DNA from: Bacteroidales bacterium
Lineage (GTDB): Bacteria > Bacteroidota > Bacteroidia > Bacteroidales > VadinHA17
NCBI GenBank assembly: GCA_021371855.1
Contig: JAJFVL010000061.1
Span: forward strand, 87,413 to 147,515
Direction: 5' to 3'
DNA: 60,103 nucleotides
A program made the position numbers and the translations under genes. This document shows, piece by piece, positions 51,937-60,091 of this stretch. Every line of letters begins with the position of its first letter. Position 1 is the stretch's first letter. A model generated the notes under the pieces. The model was given only the letters and a program-made list of their open reading frames with translations. It was not told the origin of the DNA and made no database searches.

Positions 51937-54059
51937 TTTTTAACTTCAGAGGTCTGCATTAATCCTCTGTTTTTAAGCAACGGTTCAATTACAGGTTCCC
52001 GTCCCCTGAAATTGACATAACTCTGTTCAGCATCAGTTATCCCCATCGGGGCAAGAATGTTCTTACGGAAGGATCCAGCAGTGGTCTTATCAAAAATGCC
52101 CTTTTCCTTGAATGCTTCAAAAGCGTCATTATCGAGAACTGCTGCCCAGGTGTAACAATAGTAGCCGGCATCATATCCTCCAACTATATGAAGAAAATAA
52201 GTACTTTTGTACCTTGGTTCAATCTCTTTAATAAGGCCTATCTTCTTAAGGTAATCCTTTTCAAATTTCTCAACATCAATATTTACAGGAGCCTCAAGTG
52301 TATAATATGCCATGTCGAGCATTGAAGCTGCAAGAAGTTCAACATTATCGAAACCGGTATTAAAATATCTGCTCTTTTGGATTTTTTCGATAAGGGCATC
52401 AGGCATAATCTCACCGGTTTTGTAATGTTTAGCGTACATTTTAATAACCACAGGTTCCGTAGCCCAATGCTCCATAATCTGAGATGGCAATTCAATCATA
52501 TCCATTGCAGGAAAAGTTGTACTGTATTTATTTATCGAGAAGAGTGACTGCAGACCATGACCAAACTCATGAAAAATTGTTTTTACATCATCAAGGCTCA
52601 GTAATGATGGTGCTTCATCAGTAGGGCCATTAAAGTTGCATACAATGGTAACTACAGGTTTTATTTCCTTTCCGTTTAACAATTGGTGATCACGATATCC
52701 GCCACACCATGCACCCTGACCTTTGCTTGGACGTGCATAAAAATCCATATAGAGAATTCCGACATGATTTCCATCAGCTTCTTTAACTTCAAATGCCATA
52801 GCATCCGGGTGAGGAAGAGGGATACCGTTAACTGGAGTGAATGTGATTCCATAAAGCTTATTTGCTACAGCAAAAGCACCTTCCCTGACGTTTTCGAGTT
52901 TGAAATAAGGTCTGAGTTCACTGTCATCGAGGTTATATTTTTCTTTGCGCAATTTCTCGGCATAATACCACCAGTCAGAAGGTTCGATCCTGAATTTTAC
53001 AATTTCTCTGTCAGCTATCTTCTGCATCTCTGTAAGTTCTTCACCTGCAACTTTTAATGCAGGAGTCCAAAGCTGATCAAGCAGTGCAAATACGTTTGAA
53101 GGTGTTTTTGACATCCTGTTTTCAAGATTCAGGTCTGCATGCGACTTATAACCAAGGAGTTTTGCTCTTTTGGCACGAAGACTGACAATGTCGGAAAGCA
53201 CCTTTTTGTTGTCAAGCTGATCGTTATGATTTCCGCGTGTAAGGTAGGCATCATACAGTTTTTTACGAAGGTCACGATTTTCATTGTATGTCAGGAAAGG
53301 CAGCATACTTGGTTTCTGAGTGGTGAAGACCCATTTTCCATCAAGGCTGTCTTCTTTTGCCAGCTCAGCTGCGCCAGCTATCGCATTTTCCGGCAATCCT
53401 TTCAAATCAGCTTCGTTGTCAATAATAAGCCTGAATTTGTTCGTCTCTGAAAGCACATTCTGACTAAAATTTACCGTAAGTACAGATATTTCCTGGTTAA
53501 GTTTCCTAAGGGTATCTTGTTCGGAAGCTGATAGCAAAGCTCCATTACGTACCAAATTTTTGTACAGGTTCTCCAGAAGAAATTTCTGTTCACCGTCAAG
53601 ATTAAACTTAGCCTGGTTATCATAAACTGATTTGATCCTTTTAAAAAGGATTGGATTCAACGAAATTTCATCCTCGTATTCTGATAGCTTTGGAGAAATC
53701 TCCACCTCAATTTTTTGCAGAGAATCGTTAGTATTTGCTGAAGTTTGTGCGAAAAACACGTAAGATACTTTTGTCAGAAGTGGATTCATTTGGTCAAGAG
53801 GATCAATAGTGTTCCGGAAAGTAGGTTCATCTTTGTCCTGCAAGATTTTCTCCAGATTGCTTCTGCCTTCTGCCATCCCTTTAGAAAAAGCAGGCATATA
53901 ATGTTTAGCCATTATTTTCTCAAAAGGTGGTACGTTGAAAGGAGTTTTGAACTCACTGAAGAATGGGTTGCTTTTGTCGACATCAGTTTCATTCTTGCAG
54001 GCTGTTATACCAGTAAGGAAGGAAGCTGAAAGAAAAAATATTTTAAATAGACTTTTCAC
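51933..54059 (-). CDS. M3 family metallopeptidase (Dcp-like) lipoprotein
   Basis: This is a 708-residue peptidyl-dipeptidase-like M3 enzyme. A lipoprotein signal (MKSLFKIFFLSASFLTGITAC, Cys21) distinguishes it from cytoplasmic Dcp/OpdA. The helical N-terminal half is followed by the catalytic domain, with HExxH in TIFHEFGHGLQSLFS and the third ligand Glu in AMDMIELPSQIMEHWA. The region YDAGYYCYTWAAVLDNDAF lines the substrate site. It should remove dipeptides from the C-terminus of peptides, here in the periplasm or at the surface. It has a promoter with both boxes, and its 3' end overlaps the DUF6786 stop by 4 bases. Confidence 0.93.
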   Translation of the reverse strand: MKSLFKIFFLSASFLTGITACKNETDVDKSNPFFSEFKTPFNVPPFEKIMAKHYMPAFSKGMAEGRSNLEKILQDKDEPTFRNTIDPLDQMNPLLTKVSYVFFAQTSANTNDSLQKIEVEISPKLSEYEDEISLNPILFKRIKSVYDNQAKFNLDGEQKFLLENLYKNLVRNGALLSASEQDTLRKLNQEISVLTVNFSQNVLSETNKFRLIIDNEADLKGLPENAIAGAAELAKEDSLDGKWVFTTQKPSMLPFLTYNENRDLRKKLYDAYLTRGNHNDQLDNKKVLSDIVSLRAKRAKLLGYKSHADLNLENRMSKTPSNVFALLDQLWTPALKVAGEELTEMQKIADREIVKFRIEPSDWWYYAEKLRKEKYNLDDSELRPYFKLENVREGAFAVANKLYGITFTPVNGIPLPHPDAMAFEVKEADGNHVGILYMDFYARPSKGQGAWCGGYRDHQLLNGKEIKPVVTIVCNFNGPTDEAPSLLSLDDVKTIFHEFGHGLQSLFSINKYSTTFPAMDMIELPSQIMEHWATEPVVIKMYAKHYKTGEIMPDALIEKIQKSRYFNTGFDNVELLAASMLDMAYYTLEAPVNIDVEKFEKDYLKKIGLIKEIEPRYKSTYFLHIVGGYDAGYYCYTWAAVLDNDAFEAFKEKGIFDKTTAGSFRKNILAPMGITDAEQSYVNFRGREPVIEPLLKNRGLMQTSEVKN

Positions 54060-54090
54060 GATAATGATTTTTTTAGTTTGATACTGTTCA

Positions 54091-54121
54091 CGAAGGTAAA
54101 GTATTTGTTTCTCACAGACAA
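54091..54121 (-). promoter_or_regulatory. Promoter for the M3 peptidase gene (TTG-N20-TACCTTCG)
   Basis: On the minus strand TTG (54119-54121), a 20-base spacer and TACCTTCG (54091-54098) form a -33/-7 pair, with C in place of T at one -7 position. The ATG is at 54059. The lipoprotein gene at 59353 has the same TTCG variant. Confidence 0.6.
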
Positions 54122-54211
54122 AAATCAGAAAATTTATTAATTATGCATTTGATTTCCATGGTAAAATTCCTCCTTTTCCGGAAACCTGTCCGGGAAATTT
54201 GCCAAATTGTA

Positions 54212-54219
54212 TATATTTG
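54212..54219 (+). promoter_or_regulatory. -7 promoter box upstream of tRNA-Ser (TATATTTG)
   Basis: TATATTTG matches TAnnTTTG and lies about 73 bases before the tRNA 5' end. The -33 element is unclear. Confidence 0.35.
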
Positions 54220-54291
54220 CAAGCGATTTGTTAAGATGAATGAATCTCAGGCAATATTTTATTTTTAGTTAAGTATGGGCTGAGAAGTATT

Positions 54292-54380
54292 GGAGAGGTG
54301 GCAGAGTGGTCGATTGCGGCGGTCTCGAAAACCGTTGTTCGCCTTCCGGCGAACCGGGGGTTCGAATCCCCCCCTCTCCG
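54292..54380 (+). tRNA. tRNA-Ser (anticodon CGA)
   Basis: This is a class II tRNA gene of 89 bases. The acceptor stem is GGAGAGG/CCTCTCC with discriminator G, and CCA is not encoded. The anticodon loop CTCGAAA inside the stem GCGGT/ACCGT gives CGA, which reads UCG. A long variable arm (GTTCGCC/GGCGAAC) is typical of serine tRNAs, and the T-arm GGGGGTTCGAATCCCCC is perfect. A terminator follows at 54393. Confidence 0.97.
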
Positions 54381-54392
54381 CAAAGACAAATT

Positions 54393-54416
54393 AATCCCGA
54401 TTTATCGGGATTTTTG
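54393..54416 (+). terminator. Terminator of tRNA-Ser(CGA)
   Basis: AATCCCGA (54393-54400) pairs with TCGGGATT (54405-54412) around a TTTA loop, followed by TTTTTGTTTT. Its palindrome core TCCCGAT-NN-ATCGGGA recurs inside the partial tRNA copy near 60055. The rest of the gap to 54575 holds no gene I can support. Confidence 0.8.
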
Positions 54417-54574
54417 TTTTACTGATGGACTGGCAATGCTTGCATATGCGAGGCCGGACGAAAAACAAAAAATCAATACTCATGAAACGGATATTGGAGT
54501 AATTTGTCGTTGCAAGGAACTCCCAAAAGGGATTACAACAGGTAATCGCTATGCCCCCCCGAACTCACCCGCTT

Positions 54575-55852
54575 CTATAATAATATCCCTGCCAGTGAAG
54601 CTGAGATATAGGAAGCCATGGTACCGCAAAGCATAGCTTTAAACCCAAGCTTTGCAAGATCGGCTTTCCGATTTGGAACGAGTGTTCCAATACCTCCCAG
54701 CTGGATAGCTATTGAACTGAAATTAGCAAATCCGCACAGAGAAAAACTTGCTATTACTACTGATTTGGCACTCAATATGCCCTGACTTATCATTGGTGAA
54801 AGATCGGAGTAGGCCACAAACTCATTAATAACCATTTTAGTTCCCATCAATGATCCAACATTAAGCGATTCTGAAGGAGGCACTCCCATAATTATTGCAA
54901 AAAGACTAAAAAATGCTCCCACAACATCTTTAAGGCGAAGATTATTCAGATCCAGACCCAATGAATCAAGGGATAGTCCAGTCCACGCGAGGAAATGACC
55001 AAAGTATCCCAGAAGTGCATCGATAAGAGCAATAAGAGCTATTACACCAATCAACATGGCGATCACGTTTAAGGAAATCTTCATCCCATCGCTAGCCCCG
55101 TGAGAAATTGCATCCATAATATTGGAATGTTCCTTTTTCACCTCCAGTTTTACTTTGCCCTTTGTTTCAGATTCTTCAGTTTCGGGAAAAACAATTTTTG
55201 AAATAACCAATGCACCAGGGGCAGCCATAAGACTTGCTGCAAGAAGATACGATGCAGGTACCCCCATAGATATATAAACAGCCATGACGCCACCGGCGAT
55301 ACAAGCCATGCTTCCTGTCATTGAAGCCAGCAGTTCCGACATTGTCATCCCTGAAAGATAAGGGCGGATCATTATCTGTGCCTCCACCTGGCCGACAAAA
55401 GCGCTGGCCACATTCGATAACGCTTCACTCCCGCTGACCCTCATTGCCCAATGCACAAAACGCGCAAGAATTGCTATGATTCTCTGCATCAAGCCCACAT
55501 GGTATGCCATTGCTACCAGCACACACACGAAAATAATAGTTGGGAGCAATATGAAAATGAAAACACCGCTCTTTACAAGATTTTCGGGAAGTATCTGTGT
55601 AACTTTTGTCAGATCCCCGAAAACAAACAAGCCACCCGCCTGGGAAAAATCGAGAAGTTTATTTATAGCTTTACCAAGCCAGTAGAAGATTTCCTGACCT
55701 ATGGGCACTTTAAGTATGAATATTGCAAGGGTTATCTGCAAAAGCAGCCCGGTAATAACAAGACGATAATTAATTTTTTTCCGGTTATTCGACCACAGAA
55801 ATGCCAGCCCGAGAATTATAATGATCCCAATAACGCCAGTAAATCTTCCCAT
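54575..55852 (-). CDS. Concentrative nucleoside transporter (NupC/CNT family)
   Basis: This membrane transporter of 425 residues has about eight to nine helices and belongs to the CNT family, importing nucleosides with Na+ or H+. Conserved regions include WAMRVSGSEALSNVASAF and VEAQIMIRPYL with the Gln/Glu pair, the re-entrant SGSMACIAGGVMAVYISMG and the C-terminal SLCGFANFSSIAIQLGG. The last blocks carry the transported-ion and nucleoside contacts in characterised members. Length and order are normal. It is not obviously in an operon: the next gene upstream is 84 bases away. Confidence 0.93.
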   Translation of the reverse strand: MGRFTGVIGIIIILGLAFLWSNNRKKINYRLVITGLLLQITLAIFILKVPIGQEIFYWLGKAINKLLDFSQAGGLFVFGDLTKVTQILPENLVKSGVFIFILLPTIIFVCVLVAMAYHVGLMQRIIAILARFVHWAMRVSGSEALSNVASAFVGQVEAQIMIRPYLSGMTMSELLASMTGSMACIAGGVMAVYISMGVPASYLLAASLMAAPGALVISKIVFPETEESETKGKVKLEVKKEHSNIMDAISHGASDGMKISLNVIAMLIGVIALIALIDALLGYFGHFLAWTGLSLDSLGLDLNNLRLKDVVGAFFSLFAIIMGVPPSESLNVGSLMGTKMVINEFVAYSDLSPMISQGILSAKSVVIASFSLCGFANFSSIAIQLGGIGTLVPNRKADLAKLGFKAMLCGTMASYISASLAGILL

Positions 55853-55936
55853 GTAGTATATGTTAATTTAAAGAGTCATTCCCAAACCTACATTTTTTTT
55901 CAATAGAAAGCACTGACCTTCAAAAAAAAATATTAT

Positions 55937-56737
55937 TTACCTGTAAACTCCTATCTGACCATATTTTGGAATAGCTCTATAAATGATCTTTGCGTCAGCA
56001 CTTGGTATTTTAATTTTAATAAAAAGCTGATATTCAGGTACCTTAAAAGCAAGAATGTCTTTCATGGCAGCCTTTGCATTTATTAACCTGTGGCGCAGAT
56101 CGAACATAAAACGATTCTTACTATCTCCCTGGCTAATTTCTTCGCTCTGGTATACTATTATTTTTATTCCTCTGTCGGTTTCAAAGATGTAATTGACAGG
56201 TTCATAAAATGCTGTGTCAGGTATTGCGTCAGGTTTAAATTCAGAAGTGTCTTTTGGCGCTACTTTCATTATTAAAGGTATTTTCGCGATAGAAGATGTG
56301 TCGCTAACTATTGTCAATGGTGCAGATAGTAAGGAAGTAATAACAAATTCATCGCCGTCGGTTATTATTTTACTGGCTTCAATTTCGTTAATAGAAGTAG
56401 AATGAACGACCACACCGCTTATCTCAACATTAATCACCCTGTCTTGCAGATTTATAGTAAGATAAACAGAATCAGTTTCAGCCATTTCGACCCTGGATTG
56501 CAAATATGCTTTCTCTTTGAATAATGAGAGAAAAGTTGAATCAGTAGTAATACTCTTTGGTAATTTGGTTTTTTCATACTTTGCAAAACCGTATTCAGCT
56601 GATATTTCAGTCATCTTTTTGGAAGTACTTCTCATCTCCATTATGCTATAATAGACAACAAATGCTATAACAGCCATAATAACAAGGATAAGGCCTATTA
56701 ATAAAAAACTGGGTTTTTTCCGTATTTCTGTTTCCAT
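55937..56737 (-). CDS. Single-pass membrane protein of unknown function downstream of L,D-transpeptidases
   Basis: This protein is about 266 residues from the ATG at 56737, chosen because GGAGG lies 8 bases upstream and because the longer frame would overlap the preceding gene. One membrane helix (about 12-35, FLLIGLILVIMAVIAFVVYY) is followed by a periplasmic domain. The strands DSVYLTINLQDRVINVEI and GVVVHSTSINEI resemble the first strands of a YkuD domain, but there is no Cys and no HGC motif. I do not recognise a family. It is the third gene of the L,D-transpeptidase cluster, so it may be a non-catalytic partner. Confidence 0.7.
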   Translation of the reverse strand: METEIRKKPSFLLIGLILVIMAVIAFVVYYSIMEMRSTSKKMTEISAEYGFAKYEKTKLPKSITTDSTFLSLFKEKAYLQSRVEMAETDSVYLTINLQDRVINVEISGVVVHSTSINEIEASKIITDGDEFVITSLLSAPLTIVSDTSSIAKIPLIMKVAPKDTSEFKPDAIPDTAFYEPVNYIFETDRGIKIIVYQSEEISQGDSKNRFMFDLRHRLINAKAAMKDILAFKVPEYQLFIKIKIPSADAKIIYRAIPKYGQIGVYR

Positions 56738-56753
56738 AATAAATACCTCCGGG

Positions 56754-57560
56754 TCAGAATATGTATACTTTAGATCCAATATTGAGAGTATTATATACTA
56801 TCTTAAGGTCTTCATCACCAAGCCTTACGCATCCGTGAGTAACAGGCATTCCCATAAGACGTTTATAAATTGTTCCATGAATCATATATCCGTCAACCAG
56901 ATCGAGGGCATAATCGCCAAGCGTCCCTTCTTCCCATCTTGAAGGATCATCTTTTGGTGGAACAGGGAGTCCCTGCTCAATAAAGTCCCAATCAGATCGG
57001 TGCCAATATGGATGAGTTCTCTTTCCGGTTATCGAGAATTTTCCTTTAGGAGTCTTAAATACATAAGTTTTTTTCTTGGTTTGAAGTATTTTATTGGCAC
57101 CTGAACTGCATAAACCTTCTCGTACAAGCTTCTTATTTTTATAAAGGAAAAACTTATTATCAGTAGTATTAATAACTATATATGATTGTCCTGATGTATA
57201 AGAATTATATTTCCGCGAAAGATTTTGAACATCTTTCCGCATAATGCTTATTTCCTTCTTATAACCAGCCTCCTTTTTAAGATCGTGATTATTGGTAAGA
57301 ACTGTCTTGTTTACTGAAGCAACTTCTTGTAAGCGAGGGGCAATAAAAATGACAAAATATGCCAGAAAAGCAATTAAAAGAATTGAACCAATAAAAATCG
57401 AAAAAATAGTTAAAATACGAATTAATATCCCTTTTTTAAATGGTCTCTTTCCGGATAAGTTTTCATGATTATTCCCATTAATACTATTAAGGTCCTCTTT
57501 TCCCGGACTTTTAGTATTCATAGGTTCAGATTCCTCATTTACTAACTCACTATTTCCCAT
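56754..57560 (-). CDS. L,D-transpeptidase (YkuD), membrane-anchored, canonical active site
   Basis: This 268-residue protein has a cytoplasmic Ser/Glu-rich N-terminus, one membrane helix (about 47-75, ILTIFSIFIGSILLIAFLAYF), a short linker and a YkuD domain (about 125-265). The motif is canonical: IHGT earlier and THGCVRLGDEDL with the catalytic Cys near residue 244. L,D-transpeptidases form 3-3 crosslinks or attach proteins to peptidoglycan at mDap, through a Cys acyl-enzyme. It starts about 11 bases after the second YkuD gene ends, so they form an operon. Confidence 0.9.
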   Translation of the reverse strand: MGNSELVNEESEPMNTKSPGKEDLNSINGNNHENLSGKRPFKKGILIRILTIFSIFIGSILLIAFLAYFVIFIAPRLQEVASVNKTVLTNNHDLKKEAGYKKEISIMRKDVQNLSRKYNSYTSGQSYIVINTTDNKFFLYKNKKLVREGLCSSGANKILQTKKKTYVFKTPKGKFSITGKRTHPYWHRSDWDFIEQGLPVPPKDDPSRWEEGTLGDYALDLVDGYMIHGTIYKRLMGMPVTHGCVRLGDEDLKIVYNTLNIGSKVYIF

Positions 57561-57570
57561 AAAAGAAAAT

Positions 57571-58683
57571 TTATCTGTTCATAATATTTTGAAGATCAAC
57601 CATTGATCCTATTATTGTAACCGGTGTGCCTACAGATACAATTTTATATACTATATCAATCTCTCTGTCAGTAAGCGCAACACATCCTTCGGTCCAGTCA
57701 ACACCTTTTCCCCCATCACCATGAATTTCTATCAAGCCTCCAATTTTTGCCCATCTTGGAAGTGTGCCGCGTTCAATCTCTGATCTGAACCGGACCCTGT
57801 CTTCTTCATTGGGATAATTGAGTAACAATGCTTTATGGTATTTTGTTTTACTGCCTTCGAATTTATTCGTAATCATATACATTCCTTCAGGGGTAGCCTT
57901 ATCTCCTTTTACTCTTTTATCTCCAACCCAATTTTTACCCAATTCAGCATCAAATTCATATTTCTTTACACCACTAAGATAGACAAAGAACTTTCTTGAA
58001 AACTTGTCAATAATAATTGCATAACTATTATTCTTTCGGGAATCACTAATTGTTCTCTCCACCCATCTCTTCCAGGTAGAATATGACTTAAAATAGCTTT
58101 TCAGGTTTGAAGATGCGTTATCATATGATGCAGTCAGAAGATATTCCGAGTCGGTAGTTTTTCTGTTTGCCTGTAAATATTGCCCTTTTTTATAGGCAAT
58201 TTCAGCCTCTTCAAGTAACAATTTGCCTTTTGAAATCCTACTTCTAACTTCTGATGTTAATGGATAAGTAGTGAATAACTCATCAATTTCTGCAACCAGA
58301 TTATTGAGAGTATCTAATTTCTTTTTCAGATTTGTTTTCAGATTTGTCGAGTTGCTAATAGAATTTTCAGAAGCCTGATCTGCTTTTTTTACCGAAAGCT
58401 CAGCAAACATTGAAACCTTATCATAATTTCTGAAGAAATAAAATCTTTTATTCTCTCTCTCCCAGTTTACCATTGCTGAGTCGTATAATGATTTTGCCTG
58501 GTTAAAGAGTTTTTTTGAATAAATATCAGCTTTATTTATTTTTGCCTTTGAGAGAGATTCTCTGGCAAGTTCCATCTTTTTAACAGGTGGTTGAGGAGTA
58601 ATATTGATAAATATAAAAACAAGTGTAGTAATTACCACCGTAATGGCTAAGAAGATCAGCACCTTTTTCCAAATCTTTCTCAT
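57571..58683 (-). CDS. L,D-transpeptidase-like protein with helical stalk and TEGC active site
   Basis: This 370-residue protein has an N-terminal membrane helix (about 7-28), a long helical stalk (about 35-205) and a C-terminal YkuD domain (about 210-360). The catalytic Cys334 lies in WTEGCVALTDRE and the His321 in IEIHGDGGKG. The residue before Gly-Cys is Glu instead of the His of canonical [ST]HGC; this variant is known in some YkuD subfamilies. The stalk reads LARESLSKAKINKADIYSKK at its start and resembles the upstream lipoprotein throughout. Whether it links or cleaves peptidoglycan attachments cannot be told. Confidence 0.88.
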   Translation of the reverse strand: MRKIWKKVLIFLAITVVITTLVFIFINITPQPPVKKMELARESLSKAKINKADIYSKKLFNQAKSLYDSAMVNWERENKRFYFFRNYDKVSMFAELSVKKADQASENSISNSTNLKTNLKKKLDTLNNLVAEIDELFTTYPLTSEVRSRISKGKLLLEEAEIAYKKGQYLQANRKTTDSEYLLTASYDNASSNLKSYFKSYSTWKRWVERTISDSRKNNSYAIIIDKFSRKFFVYLSGVKKYEFDAELGKNWVGDKRVKGDKATPEGMYMITNKFEGSKTKYHKALLLNYPNEEDRVRFRSEIERGTLPRWAKIGGLIEIHGDGGKGVDWTEGCVALTDREIDIVYKIVSVGTPVTIIGSMVDLQNIMNR

Positions 58684-58701
58684 GTAAATCTTAGCAATTT
58701 T

Positions 58702-58730
58702 AAAAAAACCCCCGAGAAAATCCCGGGGGT
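58702..58730 (-). terminator. Terminator/attenuator between lipoprotein and L,D-transpeptidase genes
   Basis: ACCCCCG (58708-58714) pairs with CGGGGGT (58724-58730). On the minus strand the stem is followed by seven T residues (58702-58708). It should end most lipoprotein transcripts and let only some continue into the transpeptidase genes, as expected if the lipoprotein is needed in excess. Confidence 0.8.
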
Positions 58731-58756
58731 CTAATATAATTTAGAAAGTATTTTAA

Positions 58757-59353
58757 TTACCTTCTTCCTTTTACTTTTGCAATTGCATCTTTAAGTTCGG
58801 TATTGATGCTAGCTGCTCTTTCTTTAGCAGCCTTTACTTTGTTGTCTGCATCCATGAAAGCACCTTTATCATACAAACCCTGTGCTTCAGCTATAGAAGC
58901 TTCGATGGTAGCCATCTCAGTTTTGATCTGTTCAAGAACTGCTGCACCTTCTTTACCTCTAGGAGCTTTTGTTACAAGAGTTTTGTTTTCTTCAACAACA
59001 GCTTTGATGTCAGTTAATAAAGTTTCAACTTCTTTCTTAACTTCTTCTTTCTTTGTTGCTGCATTGGCTGCTACCTGATTTGCAAGTGCTAATGTTGCAT
59101 CAAGTTTGATTTTAGCAGGACCAAATTTCTTGAATAATTTTGAATTCTGAGTTTCAACGTATGCCATAATAGCATTCATTGAATCCTGAACTGCTGTAAA
59201 TTCAGCAGGAACATAAACTGCTGCTTCAGCAGTCTTAGCAGCTTCAATAGCTGCATTTGTAGCATCAATTTGTGCCTGTGGAACTTTTCCACAACTAGAA
59301 AGGAAAGCAACCATAGCAACAGTAGCTAATCCCATTAAAACTTTGTTCTTCAT
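58757..59353 (-). CDS. Helical, Ala/Lys-rich lipoprotein (DUF4398-like)
   Basis: This lipoprotein of about 198 residues runs from the ATG at 59353, with signal MKNKVLMGLATVAMVAFLSSC (Cys21). A longer frame to 59392 starts ahead of the signal and is rejected. The mature part is almost wholly helical and rich in Ala, Lys and Glu, with the motif AAIEAAKTAEAAVYVPAEF near its start and LYDKGAFMDADNKVKAAKE near its end, ending KVKGRR. It resembles DUF4398 and the stalk of the adjacent L,D-transpeptidase block by block. A strong promoter and a terminator flank it, suggesting high monocistronic expression. A role as a structural tether is inference. Confidence 0.8.
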   Translation of the reverse strand: MKNKVLMGLATVAMVAFLSSCGKVPQAQIDATNAAIEAAKTAEAAVYVPAEFTAVQDSMNAIMAYVETQNSKLFKKFGPAKIKLDATLALANQVAANAATKKEEVKKEVETLLTDIKAVVEENKTLVTKAPRGKEGAAVLEQIKTEMATIEASIAEAQGLYDKGAFMDADNKVKAAKERAASINTELKDAIAKVKGRR

Positions 59354-59434
59354 TTTTCTAACCTTTTTAATACTTTGTTTATTTAACAACATTACGATTT
59401 ATTTATCAATCGTATAATTTTAAATTTTACGGGG

Positions 59435-59467
59435 CGAAGATACTATATTTTAATAATCCAACAACAA
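59435..59467 (-). promoter_or_regulatory. Promoter for the helical lipoprotein gene (TTG-N19-TATCTTCG)
   Basis: On the minus strand TTGTTGTTG (59459-59467) precedes TATCTTCG (59435-59442); the first TTG gives a spacer of about 22 and the second 19. The start codon is about 80 bases downstream. Confidence 0.6.
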
Positions 59468-59871
59468 AATACTTAAGAATTATTAAAATATTTTATTTTA
59501 CCAGACATGTTTAAGTCGCTCCTTCTGGAAATATTATAATTAGAAATGGCATTTCGAATTATTAATCAAATACATAGCCAAGGCATTTTCGTCTATTATT
59601 ATCTTATTTATTATGCTGTTTCATTATGTAAAAAAACCGGATAAATCTTTATTTTTTACATTTGTTTTGAGAAGGAACATGGTTTTATCGAATCTAAAAC
59701 CTCTTTTTCCACATTAAAATGAGATTAAAAAGTAATTAAAGCCTACCGGAAGAGAATTCGATCAGTATTTGTGATATTATCTGCGGTGATCCCTTTTATG
59801 GAATCTTTTTTAATTTTCTTTTTACTCTTCGTCATCACCATTAAAATCAATGATGTGTTTCAGTGTAAAAT
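59468..59871. other. 404-base intergenic region without a supported gene
   Basis: No reading frame of convincing quality is present. A box TACATTTG at 59657-59664 is followed by GAGAAGGAAC and an ATG at 59679 that opens only 12 codons. With the terminator at 59872-59905 this could bound a small plus-strand RNA of about 235 bases, but no -33 element is seen. Confidence 0.3.
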
Positions 59872-59905
59872 AAGAAACCATCCGCAAAAATGCGGATGGT
59901 TTCTT
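59872..59905. terminator. Terminator of tRNA-Ser(GCT), bidirectional
   Basis: AAGAAACCATCCGCA (59872-59886) and TGCGGATGGTTTCTT (59891-59905) form a perfect 15-base stem with an AAAA loop. T-rich DNA lies on both sides, so it can serve the minus-strand tRNA and any plus-strand transcript. Confidence 0.8.
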
Positions 59906-59913
59906 TTATTATT

Positions 59914-60001
<88 letters not shown>

Positions 60002-60032
60002 AATGTGTTTAAGAACTATTTCTTTCTGGGAT

Positions 60033-60091
60033 CATACGGCAGTTTAGTCCCGATCTATCGGGACTGGTTTAAGCCACTCACCCACCTCTCC
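60033..60091 (-). pseudogene. Partial, rearranged tRNA-Ser copy
   Basis: Read on the minus strand, this copy keeps the tRNA-Ser 5' end through CTTAAACCAG. The bases CAGTTTG of the anticodon arm are then replaced by the 16-base palindrome TCCCGATAGATCGGGA, and the tRNA resumes at CTAAACTGCCGTATG and stops. The T-arm and 3' acceptor strand are missing, so it cannot be a tRNA. A 40-base block (60064-60103) is identical to 59974-60013, including 12 flanking bases. The window ends exactly with the repeat. Confidence 0.75.

Noticed and set aside
54140..54270. Short plus-strand frame of about 42 residues upstream of tRNA-Ser (MHLISMVKFLLF)
   Set aside because: It contains the TATATTTG box and shows no recognisable family; probably chance in AT-rich DNA.
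54298..54636. 112-residue plus-strand frame beginning MAEWSIAAVSK
   Set aside because: It runs through tRNA-Ser(CGA) and its terminator and ends within the nucleoside transporter gene; tRNA genes commonly give such false frames.
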